Both the position numbers and the translations under genes were made by a program. Below the pieces are notes generated by a model that saw nothing but the letters and a program-made list of their open reading frames with translations, searched no databases and was not told where the DNA came from. Of a DNA stretch of 64,000 bases, positions 56,471 through 64,000 are shown piece by piece. Within the stretch, counting starts at the first letter, position 1. The number at the start of each line of letters is the position of its first letter. The DNA is from Desulfocapsaceae bacterium (GTDB lineage Bacteria; Desulfobacterota; Desulfobulbia; Desulfobulbales; Desulfocapsaceae): NCBI GenBank assembly GCA_031292275.1, contig JARLHL010000023.1, forward strand, positions 59,161 through 123,160, in the 5' to 3' direction.

Positions 56471-57961
56471 ATGAAGACCGGAGAAGGATCTGATACCGGC
56501 CTCGAAGACTGGCAGCCGCGGCATCGCCATGAGGCTGCCTTGCAAGAGGCGGAGGCCCTACTCAAGGCGGCGCCCCACGCCATTGATGCCCGTTTTGTCC
56601 GGGCCCAGCTGCTCATGGAGCTTGGACGGACGGAGGAGGCAAAGGATGCCTATCTCGAGCTTCTGACCCTCTCCCCCAGCCATTCCGGAGCCCTCAACAA
56701 CCTCGGAGCACTGCTGCATGCCACCGGATTCACGGCAGCAGCCCGCACCTGTTATGCCCAGGCGGCAAAGCAGCATCCCGATGATCCCATGGGACATGTG
56801 AATCTGGCCAATTCGTTCAGGCAGGCCGGTGAGGGAGACCTGGCTCGCAAACACTATGAGATCGCCCTGCGGGCGGCCCCCGATCATGCCCAAGCCCATC
56901 AGGGGCTGGCATTTCTGCTCCTGGAGCAGGGAGACGAGAAGGGAGCAGAGCGGCACCGGCGCCTAGGGTTCCAGGGCCGGGCCGTCCAGAGCTGGCCCTA
57001 CCGAGGCCGCAGGCCGCCGATCCCTGTGCTCCTTTTGGCCTCGGCCATGGGCGGAAATGCCCCCCTGAGTCCCTTTCTTGACGATCATGTCTATCAGGTC
57101 AGTATGATCTACACCGAATTTTATGACCTGAACAGCCAACTGCCTCCCCATCGACTTCTCATCAACGCCATCGGTGATGCCGATCTTTGCGGGCCTGGAC
57201 TCGATATAGCGGGAAAAATTTCGGCCTTGAGCACCGCTCCTCTCCTCAATCCCCCGGAGGCGGTACTGAAGACAGGCCGTATCGCCAACGCCCGTCGCCT
57301 GGGCCGGATACCCGATGTCATCACGCCCGGAATCCTTTGTCTACCGCGGGAGATTTTGTCAGCACCGGGCAGCCTGGAGCGTCTTGCCGCTCAGGGCATC
57401 GCCCTACCCTTTCTGCTGCGGACCCCGGGCTTTCATAACGGCCGTAATTTTTTCAGGGTCGGAAATTGCGATGAGCTGACTGCAGCCCTGGCCGTCCTGC
57501 CGGGACGGGACATCACGGTCATGCAGTTTCTGGACGGCCGCGATGCCGACGGCAAGATCCGCAAATACCGGATCATGTTTATAGACGGCAGGATCTATCC
57601 CCTGCATGCGGCCATCTCCCGCCACTGGAAGATTCACCATGTCACTGCAGAGATGGCTGATAATTCCGAGCACCGGACCGAAGAAGAGGCCTTTCTTACG
57701 GCCATGCCCGAGGTCCTGGGAAAACGGGCAATGCAGGCACTTCGAGGCATAGGTGAGGCCCTTGGTCTCGACTATGCCGGCGCAGACTTCAGCCTGGATG
57801 CCCAGGGGCGGATCTTGCTCTTTGAAGCAAACGCACCCATGGTGGTACAGCCACCGGATCCTGACGACCGCTGGGCCTACCGCCGCGCCCCTGTCGATCG
57901 GATTATCAGGGCCGCAGTCGGCATGATTGCCGGCAGGGCAGCAGTCATTCCTCCCTGCTAG
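56471..57961 (+). CDS. TPR protein with C-terminal ATP-grasp-like domain
   Basis: A 496-residue cytoplasmic protein. Residues about 15-160 hold four tetratricopeptide repeats (for example AHAIDARFVRAQLLMELG-type and SGALNNLGALLHATGFTAAA blocks). From about 180 on follows a domain with LLLASAMGGNAP, then at about 330-480 an ATP-grasp end: FLLRTPGFHNGRNFFRV, VMQFLDGRDADGKIRKYRI, then LGLDYAGADFSLD and ILLFEANAPMVV, with Asp, Glu and Asn in metal-binding positions as in glutathione synthetase/RimK ligases. It would join a carboxylate to an amine; substrates are unknown. ATG start with AAGGA six bases upstream. It lies 72 bases after the zinc-ribbon gene, perhaps in one operon. Confidence 0.75.
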   Translation: MKTGEGSDTGLEDWQPRHRHEAALQEAEALLKAAPHAIDARFVRAQLLMELGRTEEAKDAYLELLTLSPSHSGALNNLGALLHATGFTAAARTCYAQAAKQHPDDPMGHVNLANSFRQAGEGDLARKHYEIALRAAPDHAQAHQGLAFLLLEQGDEKGAERHRRLGFQGRAVQSWPYRGRRPPIPVLLLASAMGGNAPLSPFLDDHVYQVSMIYTEFYDLNSQLPPHRLLINAIGDADLCGPGLDIAGKISALSTAPLLNPPEAVLKTGRIANARRLGRIPDVITPGILCLPREILSAPGSLERLAAQGIALPFLLRTPGFHNGRNFFRVGNCDELTAALAVLPGRDITVMQFLDGRDADGKIRKYRIMFIDGRIYPLHAAISRHWKIHHVTAEMADNSEHRTEEEAFLTAMPEVLGKRAMQALRGIGEALGLDYAGADFSLDAQGRILLFEANAPMVVQPPDPDDRWAYRRAPVDRIIRAAVGMIAGRAAVIPPC

Positions 57962-58131
57962 CCCGCAGCCTTACGGGCCAGGATCTCGGCTTTTTGTGGA
58001 CGCCTGCTCAAACAACGGACCAGATTCTCCCTTCAGCCTCCTGAAGATCATCGCAATTTCAGACAATATCCTGTAATAGGCCAGGATTGGAAAAGGGGAC
58101 GCAAAAGAAAAAGGGGGAGAGAGGTACAACC

Positions 58132-59169
58132 TTGAATCGGATTGAGAGTGTCGATGTCTTCAAATTACTGGCGATAATCGCCGTGATCGCCATTCATACG
58201 GAGCCCTTTCACGGCCTCTTGCCTGAAAGCCCGGCTGACTGGAAGTATCCCGGTATGGTGATCAATCAGCTCGCCAGATTTGCAGTACCCTTTTTTTTCG
58301 TAATTTCGGGCTATTTCTGGGGCAGGAGAGTACGGATCAGGGGCTCCGTGCGGGCCATCTCGGCGCCCATGGCCCGAAGGATTGCTCTCATCTTTGTCTG
58401 CTGGTCTGTCATCTACATGCTTCCTTACAATATAGGCGCCATGGCGGAATACGGCGTTTCGGCGGTAATCCGGGCCGCCCGTCTGAATGCCGCAAGCCTG
58501 CTCGACAGCCCTCTCAACCTGATGATGCAGGGGACAAAATCCCACCTCTGGTTCCTGCCTGCCCTGCTCTGCGCCCTGGCCATCAGCTGGCCCCTGGTGG
58601 CCAGGAGGCGTCATAAGACGCTGACAGCAATCGCCATCATCCTCTACCTGACCGGCCTGCTGGCGAGAAGCTATTCGGACACCCCCTGGGGCCTGCATTG
58701 GGCTTTCGACACTCGAAACGGCCCTTTTTTCAGCACAATATTTTTTATTTCAGGATACTTTCTTGCCGACCTGACGCCTCATCCCCGCTGGTTTGCACGG
58801 GGGATGATGTTCTTCTTCCTTGGCTTTTTTCTGCATCTGGCGGAGGTCTATAGCCTCTGGAGGCTGTACGGCAGGGATCCCTACAATCAGGACTACGTGA
58901 TCGGGACCTTTTGCATGGGTGTGGGGATCGCAGTGGCGGCCCTTGCCAACCGGGCCTTCTGCAGAAATGCGGTTTTAAGCGGCTTGGGCAGATATACCCT
59001 GGGGATCTACGCCGTCCACCATATCTTCGTGGATCTCCTGCGGCCCCTGAGCCGATTCACCAATTCGTGGCTCTGGCAAATCGGCTATGTCATTCTTGTC
59101 CTGCTCCTCTCTCTCAGCACAGTCATGCTTCTGTCCCGAAACAGGTTGACCAGAACGATCATCATGTAA
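58132..59169 (+). CDS. Acyltransferase family 3 membrane protein
   Basis: A 345-residue integral membrane acyltransferase with about ten helices. The N-terminal RIESVDVFKLLAIIAVIAIH carries the family's charged residue and the essential His; RFAVPFFFVISGYFWGRR and, near the end, LGRYTLGIYAVHHIF are also typical. Such proteins O-acylate (mostly acetylate) cell-surface sugars. The TTG start is chosen because AGAGG lies seven bases upstream and the product begins exactly at the family motif; a TTG 15 codons earlier would add a charged tail. It stands 170 bases after the ATP-grasp gene. Confidence 0.85.
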   Translation: MNRIESVDVFKLLAIIAVIAIHTEPFHGLLPESPADWKYPGMVINQLARFAVPFFFVISGYFWGRRVRIRGSVRAISAPMARRIALIFVCWSVIYMLPYNIGAMAEYGVSAVIRAARLNAASLLDSPLNLMMQGTKSHLWFLPALLCALAISWPLVARRRHKTLTAIAIILYLTGLLARSYSDTPWGLHWAFDTRNGPFFSTIFFISGYFLADLTPHPRWFARGMMFFFLGFFLHLAEVYSLWRLYGRDPYNQDYVIGTFCMGVGIAVAALANRAFCRNAVLSGLGRYTLGIYAVHHIFVDLLRPLSRFTNSWLWQIGYVILVLLLSLSTVMLLSRNRLTRTIIM

Positions 59170-59171
59170 GG

Positions 59172-59187
59172 GGCGGGAAAACCCGCC
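59172..59187. terminator. Short hairpin between convergent genes
   Basis: GGCGGG-AAAA-CCCGCC lies right after the acyltransferase stop and before the trpS stop. There is no T-run; it could be a weak bidirectional terminator. Confidence 0.4.
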
Positions 59188-59204
59188 AGACATCGTTCCG
59201 GGTC

Positions 59205-60170
59205 CTAATACTTCAGCCCGACCCGATCACGGACCAAATCCAGGGTGACTGCCGCCTGCTCCCTGGCCTTGACCGCCCCCTTCTTCAGGATCTCCCTCAG
59301 CATTGCCGGATCCGCCAGCAGCTCGGCCTTCCGCTTACGGGCCGCTGCAAACCGGTCGCTGATCAGATCGAAGAGCTCGAGCTTGATATAGCCGTAGGCT
59401 GCCCCCCCTTTCACGTAAAGATCCCTGACCTCCTGCAGGCGTTCAGGTGTCGCAAAGAGTTTAAAAATATTATACAGATTGCAGGTGTCGGGATCCTTCG
59501 GCTCCTCCACCGGGGTCGCATCGGTCTCGATAGCCATGATCCGTTTTTTCAGTGGCTTTCCCTCCAGGAAAATCGGGATGGTATTACCGTAGGACTTGGA
59601 CATCTTCTGGCCGTCCAGACCAGGGACCACCGCCATCTCCTGGCTGATGGCCGGTTCCGGCACGACGAAGGTCTCGCCGAATTCAGCATTGAATTTCTGC
59701 GCCAGATCGCGGGCGACCTCAAGATGCTGCTTTTGATCCTTGCCGACCGGCACCTGATTCGCCTGGTAGAGTAGGATGTCGGCAGCCATCAGCACCGGAT
59801 AGGAGAAGAGCCCGTGGCTGGCGGATATGCCCTTGGCAACCTTATCCTTGTAGGAATGACAGCGTTCGATCAGTCCCATGGGCGTAATGGTGGATAAGAC
59901 CCAGGTCAGCTCGCAGACCTCGGGGACATCGGACTGGACCCAGAAGATGCACTTGTCCGGGTCGAGACCCAGGGCCAGAAAGTCGGCCGCCGCCTCCAGG
60001 GTGCCTCGGGAGAGCCGTTCCCGGTCATGTACCGAGGTTAGGGCATGGAGATCAACAATAAAGACATAGAGCTCGGAGTTCTCCATATGGCTGATCATCG
60101 TCTGCATCATGCCGAAATAATTTCCGATATGAAGCTGACCGGAAGGTTGTATCCCAGATAATATTTTCAT
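59205..60170 (-). CDS. trpS: Tryptophanyl-tRNA synthetase
   Basis: A 321-residue class I aminoacyl-tRNA synthetase that charges tRNA-Trp. The HIGH motif reads HIGN (14-17) after SGIQPSGQL, and the KMSKS loop is GQKMSKSYGN at about 192-201. Length is normal. ATG start, weak ribosome site. It follows dnaK on the same strand but a strong terminator lies between them, so it should have its own promoter. Confidence 0.96.
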   Translation of the reverse strand: MKILSGIQPSGQLHIGNYFGMMQTMISHMENSELYVFIVDLHALTSVHDRERLSRGTLEAAADFLALGLDPDKCIFWVQSDVPEVCELTWVLSTITPMGLIERCHSYKDKVAKGISASHGLFSYPVLMAADILLYQANQVPVGKDQKQHLEVARDLAQKFNAEFGETFVVPEPAISQEMAVVPGLDGQKMSKSYGNTIPIFLEGKPLKKRIMAIETDATPVEEPKDPDTCNLYNIFKLFATPERLQEVRDLYVKGGAAYGYIKLELFDLISDRFAAARKRKAELLADPAMLREILKKGAVKAREQAAVTLDLVRDRVGLKY

Positions 60171-60505
60171 TGTACTTGTTCTAAGACAGGTAGAGATTGA
60201 AGGTTGTTCAGGTCAGCGGATCAAGGCAGATACCCAGGGGCATCTCAGCAACTGCGTTTCTGAAAAGCATATCGAATGGAACGTTTTTTCCTCGGACACC
60301 ATACCGTAAATCCAAAAAAAAAGGGAGTAGGGAAAATATATTTTCCCTACTCCCAGCAGGCTATTATCCCGACTTTCAAGCAAACATTAACGGTGGCGTC
60401 GCGCGGATCCTCTTTGAAACTCCAGGTACGCACTCGCCACAGCCCGGTTGTCGTATTGCCGTTGAAACGTACAAGAGAAAGGATCCCTTGTACCCCTGCG
60501 GACTG
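60171..60505. other. Intergenic region between dnaK and trpS
   Basis: About 335 bases holding the dnaK terminator (listed next) and, to its left, the likely trpS promoter region. No gene seen. Confidence 0.4.
60314..60354 (-). terminator. Rho-independent terminator of dnaK
   Basis: A perfect 32-base palindrome at 60323-60354 (GGGAGTAGGGAAAA and its inverse around TATA) followed on the minus strand by nine T (60322-60314). It lies about 150 bases after the dnaK stop. Confidence 0.9.
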
Positions 60506-62416
60506 CTATTTCACTTCCTCAAAATCAGCATCCACGACATCGTCATCATCCTTCTTCTTCCCGGACTTGGCCCCGCCACCGGTATGGTCACCACCCGGAG
60601 GGGTCTCCTTTGAGGCCTGGGCATACATCAGCTCGGCCAGCTTATGGGAAGCCGCAGTCAGGGCCTCGACCGCCGCCTTGATCGCCTCAAGATCATCACC
60701 CTTCAAGACCTCTTTGACATTGGCAATTTCCTTCTCCACATTGGCTTTAGTCTCGGCATCAACCTTATCATGCAAATCCTTCAGGCTCTTTTCCGTGGCA
60801 TGGACCAGGGCGTCGGCCTGATTCCTGGTCTCGACCAGCTCCCTGCGTTTTTTGTCCTCTTCGGCATGCAGTTCGGCGTCCCTGGTCATCCGCTCGATCT
60901 CCGCCTCGGTCAGACCGGATGAGGCGGTAATTTTAATAGACTGTTCCTTGCCTGTCCCCAGATCCTTGGCCGACACATGCAGGATGCCGTTGGCATCAAG
61001 GTCAAAAGCCACCTCGATCTGCGGCACACCCCGCGGCGCAGGAGGAATGGAGGAGAGTTCAAAACGGCCGATGGTCTTATTGTCCCCGGCCATCTCCCGC
61101 TCTCCCTGAAGGACATGGATGGAGACTGCGGGCTGATTATCGGCGGCCGTGGAGAAGACCTGGCTCTTTTTGGTCGGAACCGTGGTATTCTTTTCGATCA
61201 ATTTTGTCATGACACCGCCCAGGGTCTCGATTCCCAGAGACAGGGGGGTGACGTCCAGCAGCAGGACATCCTTGACATCACCCTGCAGGACGCCTCCCTG
61301 GATTGCAGCGCCAACGGCTACGACCTCGTCGGGATTCACGCCCTTGTGGGGTTCCTTGCCGAAGATAGCGCGAACCTTGTCCTGGACCTTGGGCATCCTG
61401 GTCATGCCGCCGACGAGGATGACCTCATTGATCTCCGAGGCCTTCAGGCCCGCATCCTTCAGGGCCGTCATGCAGGGGCCGGTAGTTCGCTCGATCAGGT
61501 CATCGACAAGACTCTCCATCTTGGCTCGGCTCAACTTTATATTGAGATGTTTGGGACCGGAGGCGTCGGCGGTGATGAAGGGGAGGTTGATATCCGTCTC
61601 CATGGTCGTGGAAAGTTCCATCTTGGCCTTCTCCGCCTCTTCCTTCAGACGCTGCAGCGCCATCTTATCTTTGCGCAGGTCAATACCCTGGGAGCGGTTG
61701 AACTCATCGGCCAGCCAGTTGACAATCCGCATATCGAAGTCTTCACCGCCGAGGAAGGTATCGCCGTTCGTGGATTTGACTTCGAAGACACCATCACCGA
61801 TCTCCAGGATCGAGACATCGAAAGTCCCGCCGCCGAGATCGAAAACGGCAATTTTTTCTTCACCTTTCTTGTCAAGGCCGTAGGCAAGAGAGGCGGCAGT
61901 GGGCTCATTGATTATTCTCTGCACGTTCAGGCCTGCAATCTTGCCGGCATCCTTGGTTGCCTGACGCTGGGCATCATTGAAATAGGCCGGCACGGTGACG
62001 ACGGCGTCGGTGACCTCCTCACCCAGATACTCCTCTGCAGTCTGTTTCATCTTGGTGAGGATCATGGCCGAGATCTCTGCCGGCGTGTATACCTTGCCGG
62101 AAACCTCAACGGAAACACTGCCGCTTGTGCCTTCAACAATCTTGAACGGGCTGACCTTGATGGATTTCTTTACCTCGGCATCGGTGAACTTCCTGCCGAT
62201 CAGGCGCTTGATTGCATAAAGGGTGCGCTCAGGATTGGTGACAGCCTGGCGTTTTGCGACCTGCCCCACCAATCTTTCGTTGCTGTCGGTGAAGGCCACA
62301 ACCGACGGCGTTGTCCTGTTCCCTTCAATATTGGCTATCACCTTCGGGTCGCCACCCTCCATGATTGCCACGCATGAGTTGGTAGTACCAAGATCTATTC
62401 CAATGATTTTGCCCAT
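60506..62416 (-). CDS. dnaK: Molecular chaperone DnaK (Hsp70)
   Basis: A 636-residue Hsp70. ATPase marks: [13 protein letters not shown] at the N-terminus, [15 protein letters not shown], and [14 protein letters not shown]; the substrate domain has [23 protein letters not shown]. The C-terminal end is the usual acidic [14 protein letters not shown]. It follows grpE by 159 bases and ends at a strong terminator. ATG start with AAGGAG upstream. dnaJ is not adjacent. Confidence 0.98.
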   Translation of the reverse strand: MGKIIGIDLGTTNSCVAIMEGGDPKVIANIEGNRTTPSVVAFTDSNERLVGQVAKRQAVTNPERTLYAIKRLIGRKFTDAEVKKSIKVSPFKIVEGTSGSVSVEVSGKVYTPAEISAMILTKMKQTAEEYLGEEVTDAVVTVPAYFNDAQRQATKDAGKIAGLNVQRIINEPTAASLAYGLDKKGEEKIAVFDLGGGTFDVSILEIGDGVFEVKSTNGDTFLGGEDFDMRIVNWLADEFNRSQGIDLRKDKMALQRLKEEAEKAKMELSTTMETDINLPFITADASGPKHLNIKLSRAKMESLVDDLIERTTGPCMTALKDAGLKASEINEVILVGGMTRMPKVQDKVRAIFGKEPHKGVNPDEVVAVGAAIQGGVLQGDVKDVLLLDVTPLSLGIETLGGVMTKLIEKNTTVPTKKSQVFSTAADNQPAVSIHVLQGEREMAGDNKTIGRFELSSIPPAPRGVPQIEVAFDLDANGILHVSAKDLGTGKEQSIKITASSGLTEAEIERMTRDAELHAEEDKKRRELVETRNQADALVHATEKSLKDLHDKVDAETKANVEKEIANVKEVLKGDDLEAIKAAVEALTAASHKLAELMYAQASKETPPGGDHTGGGAKSGKKKDDDDVVDADFEEVK

Positions 62417-62575
62417 ATCCCTACTCTCCTTATATCAATTAATCGGATGGTTATTATTTCCGAATGCATGTAATTTCAGCTGAAACCTATCATCGGGCGG
62501 TCGACTCACTTTACAGTTGTCATCTTCCCCGATTTGTCAAGAGTTCTCTCCCCTGCATCTCCGCCATTTTCCGTA

Positions 62576-63184
62576 TTAAGACTCTGCTTTTCCGGAAGAA
62601 ACTATAACCTTTGCAGCCCGAAGCAGACGGTCTTTGTAATAGTAGCCCTTTTCGAACTCGCTGATGACATGACTGGCGGGAACCGTATCACTGGCCTCCA
62701 TGGTCATGGCATCCTGCCGGTTCGGATCGAAGGGCTGGCCGATACTGTCAATGGGCTTCACCTCGAACTTCTCCAGACTGCTCTGCAGACTCTTCAGAGT
62801 CAGCTGAACCCCTTCAACCAAGGCTCCAAGATTCTTCTCCGCGTCCCCGCCCTCGCCCCGGCCATGGCTCAACGCCCGCTCAAGATTATCGACAGCCGGC
62901 AGCATCTCTTTTAGTATCTGTTCGCCGGCATACTTCATCATCGAAGCACGCTCTCGGTCCATACGTTTCTTATAATTCTCAAAATCCGCCGCAAGCCGCA
63001 ACAGCTTGTCCCGGCCGTCCGCAACGGTCTGCTGGGCCTCGGCTAACTCCTTTTCAAGATCGCGGGGGGCTTCCTCCTTGGGTTCACCGTCCTGCCGGGT
63101 CTCTTCGGTCTGGACAGGAGAAGCCGCAGTATCCTCGTTTACTGCAGTTTCTTTGATCTCCTCTTTTTTCCTTTCTCTGCTCAC
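62576..63184 (-). CDS. grpE: GrpE nucleotide exchange factor
   Basis: A 202-residue DnaK co-chaperone. Acidic, Glu/Lys-rich N-terminus, long coiled-coil (about 45-110, with FENYKKRMDRERASMMKYA) and the C-terminal beta domain with IDSIGQPFDPNRQDAMTMEASD, VISEFEKGYYYKDRLLRAAKVIVS. ATG start with GGAGGAAA just upstream. It heads the grpE-dnaK pair; hrcA is not next to it. No CIRCE element was found in the leader. Confidence 0.96.
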   Translation of the reverse strand: MSRERKKEEIKETAVNEDTAASPVQTEETRQDGEPKEEAPRDLEKELAEAQQTVADGRDKLLRLAADFENYKKRMDRERASMMKYAGEQILKEMLPAVDNLERALSHGRGEGGDAEKNLGALVEGVQLTLKSLQSSLEKFEVKPIDSIGQPFDPNRQDAMTMEASDTVPASHVISEFEKGYYYKDRLLRAAKVIVSSGKAES

Positions 63185-63281
63185 TTTTCCTCCACATATG
63201 GAACACAGTTGTCCTTTTATTGACTCCTATTCCCTCAACACCTTATGAATGCATCGTTTTTTATACTCAAAACTTGTGCGA

Positions 63282-63310
63282 ACAATAAGGAGGCATTTTT
63301 TTCTTGTCAA
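63282..63310 (-). promoter_or_regulatory. Probable promoter of grpE-dnaK
   Basis: On the minus strand TTGACA (63310-63305) and TATTGT (63287-63282) with a 17-base spacer, about 100 bases before the grpE start. It is a sigma-70-type site; no heat-shock sigma-32 consensus or CIRCE repeat is seen. Confidence 0.5.
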
Positions 63311-63665
63311 GATAGCACTAGGAAAAATCGGCAGAGATTGCCTCCAGGTTTTTTACAATAATCGGGGAAACACAAAGAGGTTTTGACTCCGGTAAACGCC
63401 GTTGGACACACCCGAGCTGACCTATCGCCTTTCGGAACGATCCGACTCGAAGTAAAGGAGCAATTCCTTCCGAAGCAAGCCCGATCATACTCCAGCAAGA
63501 GAGCATTTTTTCTTTTCAATCAACATCTTTAAATAATTAAATTTAATTTGATATTGCATTCTTACCGCATCGTTTTTTTTTGCATATGCACTTGACCTGC
63601 AGAAATCATAATGTTAGGAATTTCCAAGCATTTTATATGACAGGCATGAAGAGGCATGAAATACC
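63311..63665. other. AT-rich divergent intergenic region
   Basis: About 355 bases between grpE and the exported-protein gene. Contains poly-T stretches and AT-rich blocks (63530-63580) that could hold the promoter of the rightward transcript. No gene seen. Confidence 0.35.
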
Positions 63666-63780
63666 GGAGGGTGGGCAAAAAACGGAGCGTACCCACGGGG
63701 ACAAGGCCAATAGGGCCAACACTTCGATACACGCGATATTCAACGCCTGGGCACAGCTTTACAGCCTTTGCCCGCCCTCC
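63666..63780 (+). ncRNA. Structured 5' leader, candidate cis-acting RNA
   Basis: A 115-base element closed by a 14-pair stem (63666-63679 with 63767-63780; one G-U pair). Inside are at least one hairpin (GGCC-AATAG-GGCC) and other short complementary blocks. It ends 54 bases before the start codon of the exported-protein gene. It lacks a T-run, so it is not a terminator. I could not match it to a known riboswitch: there is no cyclic-di-GMP-I core (no GNRA hairpin, no GACGCAAAGCC). Confidence 0.5.
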
Positions 63781-63834
63781 AAACTACTTTACTCATCAAT
63801 TCAATATCATTTGATCTATAAGGAAAAGCACCTC

Positions 63835-64000
63835 ATGAAAACTTCGATTCGACAACACCCCATCACCACCCGATTGAAGGCAATCCACTCCAGACCGTAC
63901 ACCGCACAAAACACCTCTATCGGAGATAAAACCCGTTTATGGCGCGGTCTGGTTGTGGCCTCCGTGTTCTGCCTGCCGTTTGCCTCCCAGGCCGGAGAGA
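63835..64000 (+). CDS. Exported protein, N-terminal part only
   Basis: The first 55 codons of a gene that runs off the window. A basic N-region of about 35 residues (MKTSIRQHPITTRLKAIHSR...) leads to a hydrophobic core and a signal peptidase site (LVVASVFCLPFASQA-GE). The long basic N-region is like that of extended signal peptides of large surface proteins. ATG start with AAGGA about ten bases upstream. Function cannot be told. Confidence 0.7.
   Translation, partial: MKTSIRQHPITTRLKAIHSRPYTAQNTSIGDKTRLWRGLVVASVFCLPFASQAGE

Noticed and set aside
60977..62377. 466-codon open frame antisense to dnaK
   Set aside because: It mirrors codon bias of dnaK, has no motif and no ribosome site.
63666..63780. 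Cyclic-di-GMP-I riboswitch
   Set aside because: The closing stem GGGCAAA/TTTGCCC looks similar, but the GNRA hairpin and the GACGCAAAGCC core are missing.

Overview
The window looks like a chromosomal segment of a Gram-negative, probably anaerobic bacterium of the Desulfobacterota (Desulfobulbales-like). This placement is inference from gene style: PilZ proteins, DUF1566 proteins, many two-component systems, a periplasmic OB-fold protein, a KDO transferase (so LPS is made) and a 673-residue FadH. No rRNA, tRNA, insertion sequence or CRISPR array was seen. Most genes are GC-rich and tightly packed. The first 4 kb is AT-richer, gene-poor and looks accessory.

Layout. 0.1-4.1 kb: an orphan CD-NTase-like nucleotidyltransferase, a small hypothetical gene and two related PilZ proteins in sparse DNA. 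4.1-9.3 kb (minus): a run of SGNH hydrolase, secreted OB-fold protein, ketopantoate reductase and HAD phosphatase, preceded by glgX. 9.4-14.1 kb (plus): DUF1566 protein, two paralogous TIGR01777 epimerases (one fused to an SRPBCC domain), a polytopic membrane protein and a 42-residue protein. 14.1-21 kb: a large DUF748/AsmA-like envelope protein, a CPBP membrane protease and a UshA-like nucleotidase. 21.6-27.1 kb (minus): the most unusual cluster, a 780-residue protein of unknown family overlapping a phosphatidylserine decarboxylase, then a divergent Lgt-like membrane protein and a DUF2971 protein. 27.5-32 kb: a possibly frameshifted small gene, a poly-gamma-glutamate hydrolase-like protein, a secreted single-domain protein, a ClC channel and a 2H phosphoesterase. 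32.3-43.7 kb: signalling (EAL-CBS-GGDEF, a Cache histidine kinase with its NarL-type regulator, a lone receiver, a hybrid kinase) around an acyl-CoA ligase and a D-Ala-D-Ala carboxypeptidase. 43.9-53.9 kb: a membrane-anchored Rossmann protein, tag, fadH, the aminoacyl-phosphatidylglycerol pair acvB-mprF, and waaA. 54.1-64 kb: a cyclophilin-FKBP fusion, a GyrI-like protein coupled to a 43-residue zinc ribbon, a TPR/ATP-grasp protein, an acyltransferase-3, trpS, grpE-dnaK, and the first 55 codons of an exported protein behind a long structured leader.

Two themes recur. One is the envelope and its lipids: PSD, Lgt-like, MprF/AcvB, acyltransferase 3, WaaA, DUF748, carboxypeptidase. The other is cyclic-di-GMP and two-component signalling. 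The best candidates for undescribed biology are the 780-aa/PSD/Lgt-like operon, the GyrI-zinc ribbon coupled pair and the structured leader at the right edge.
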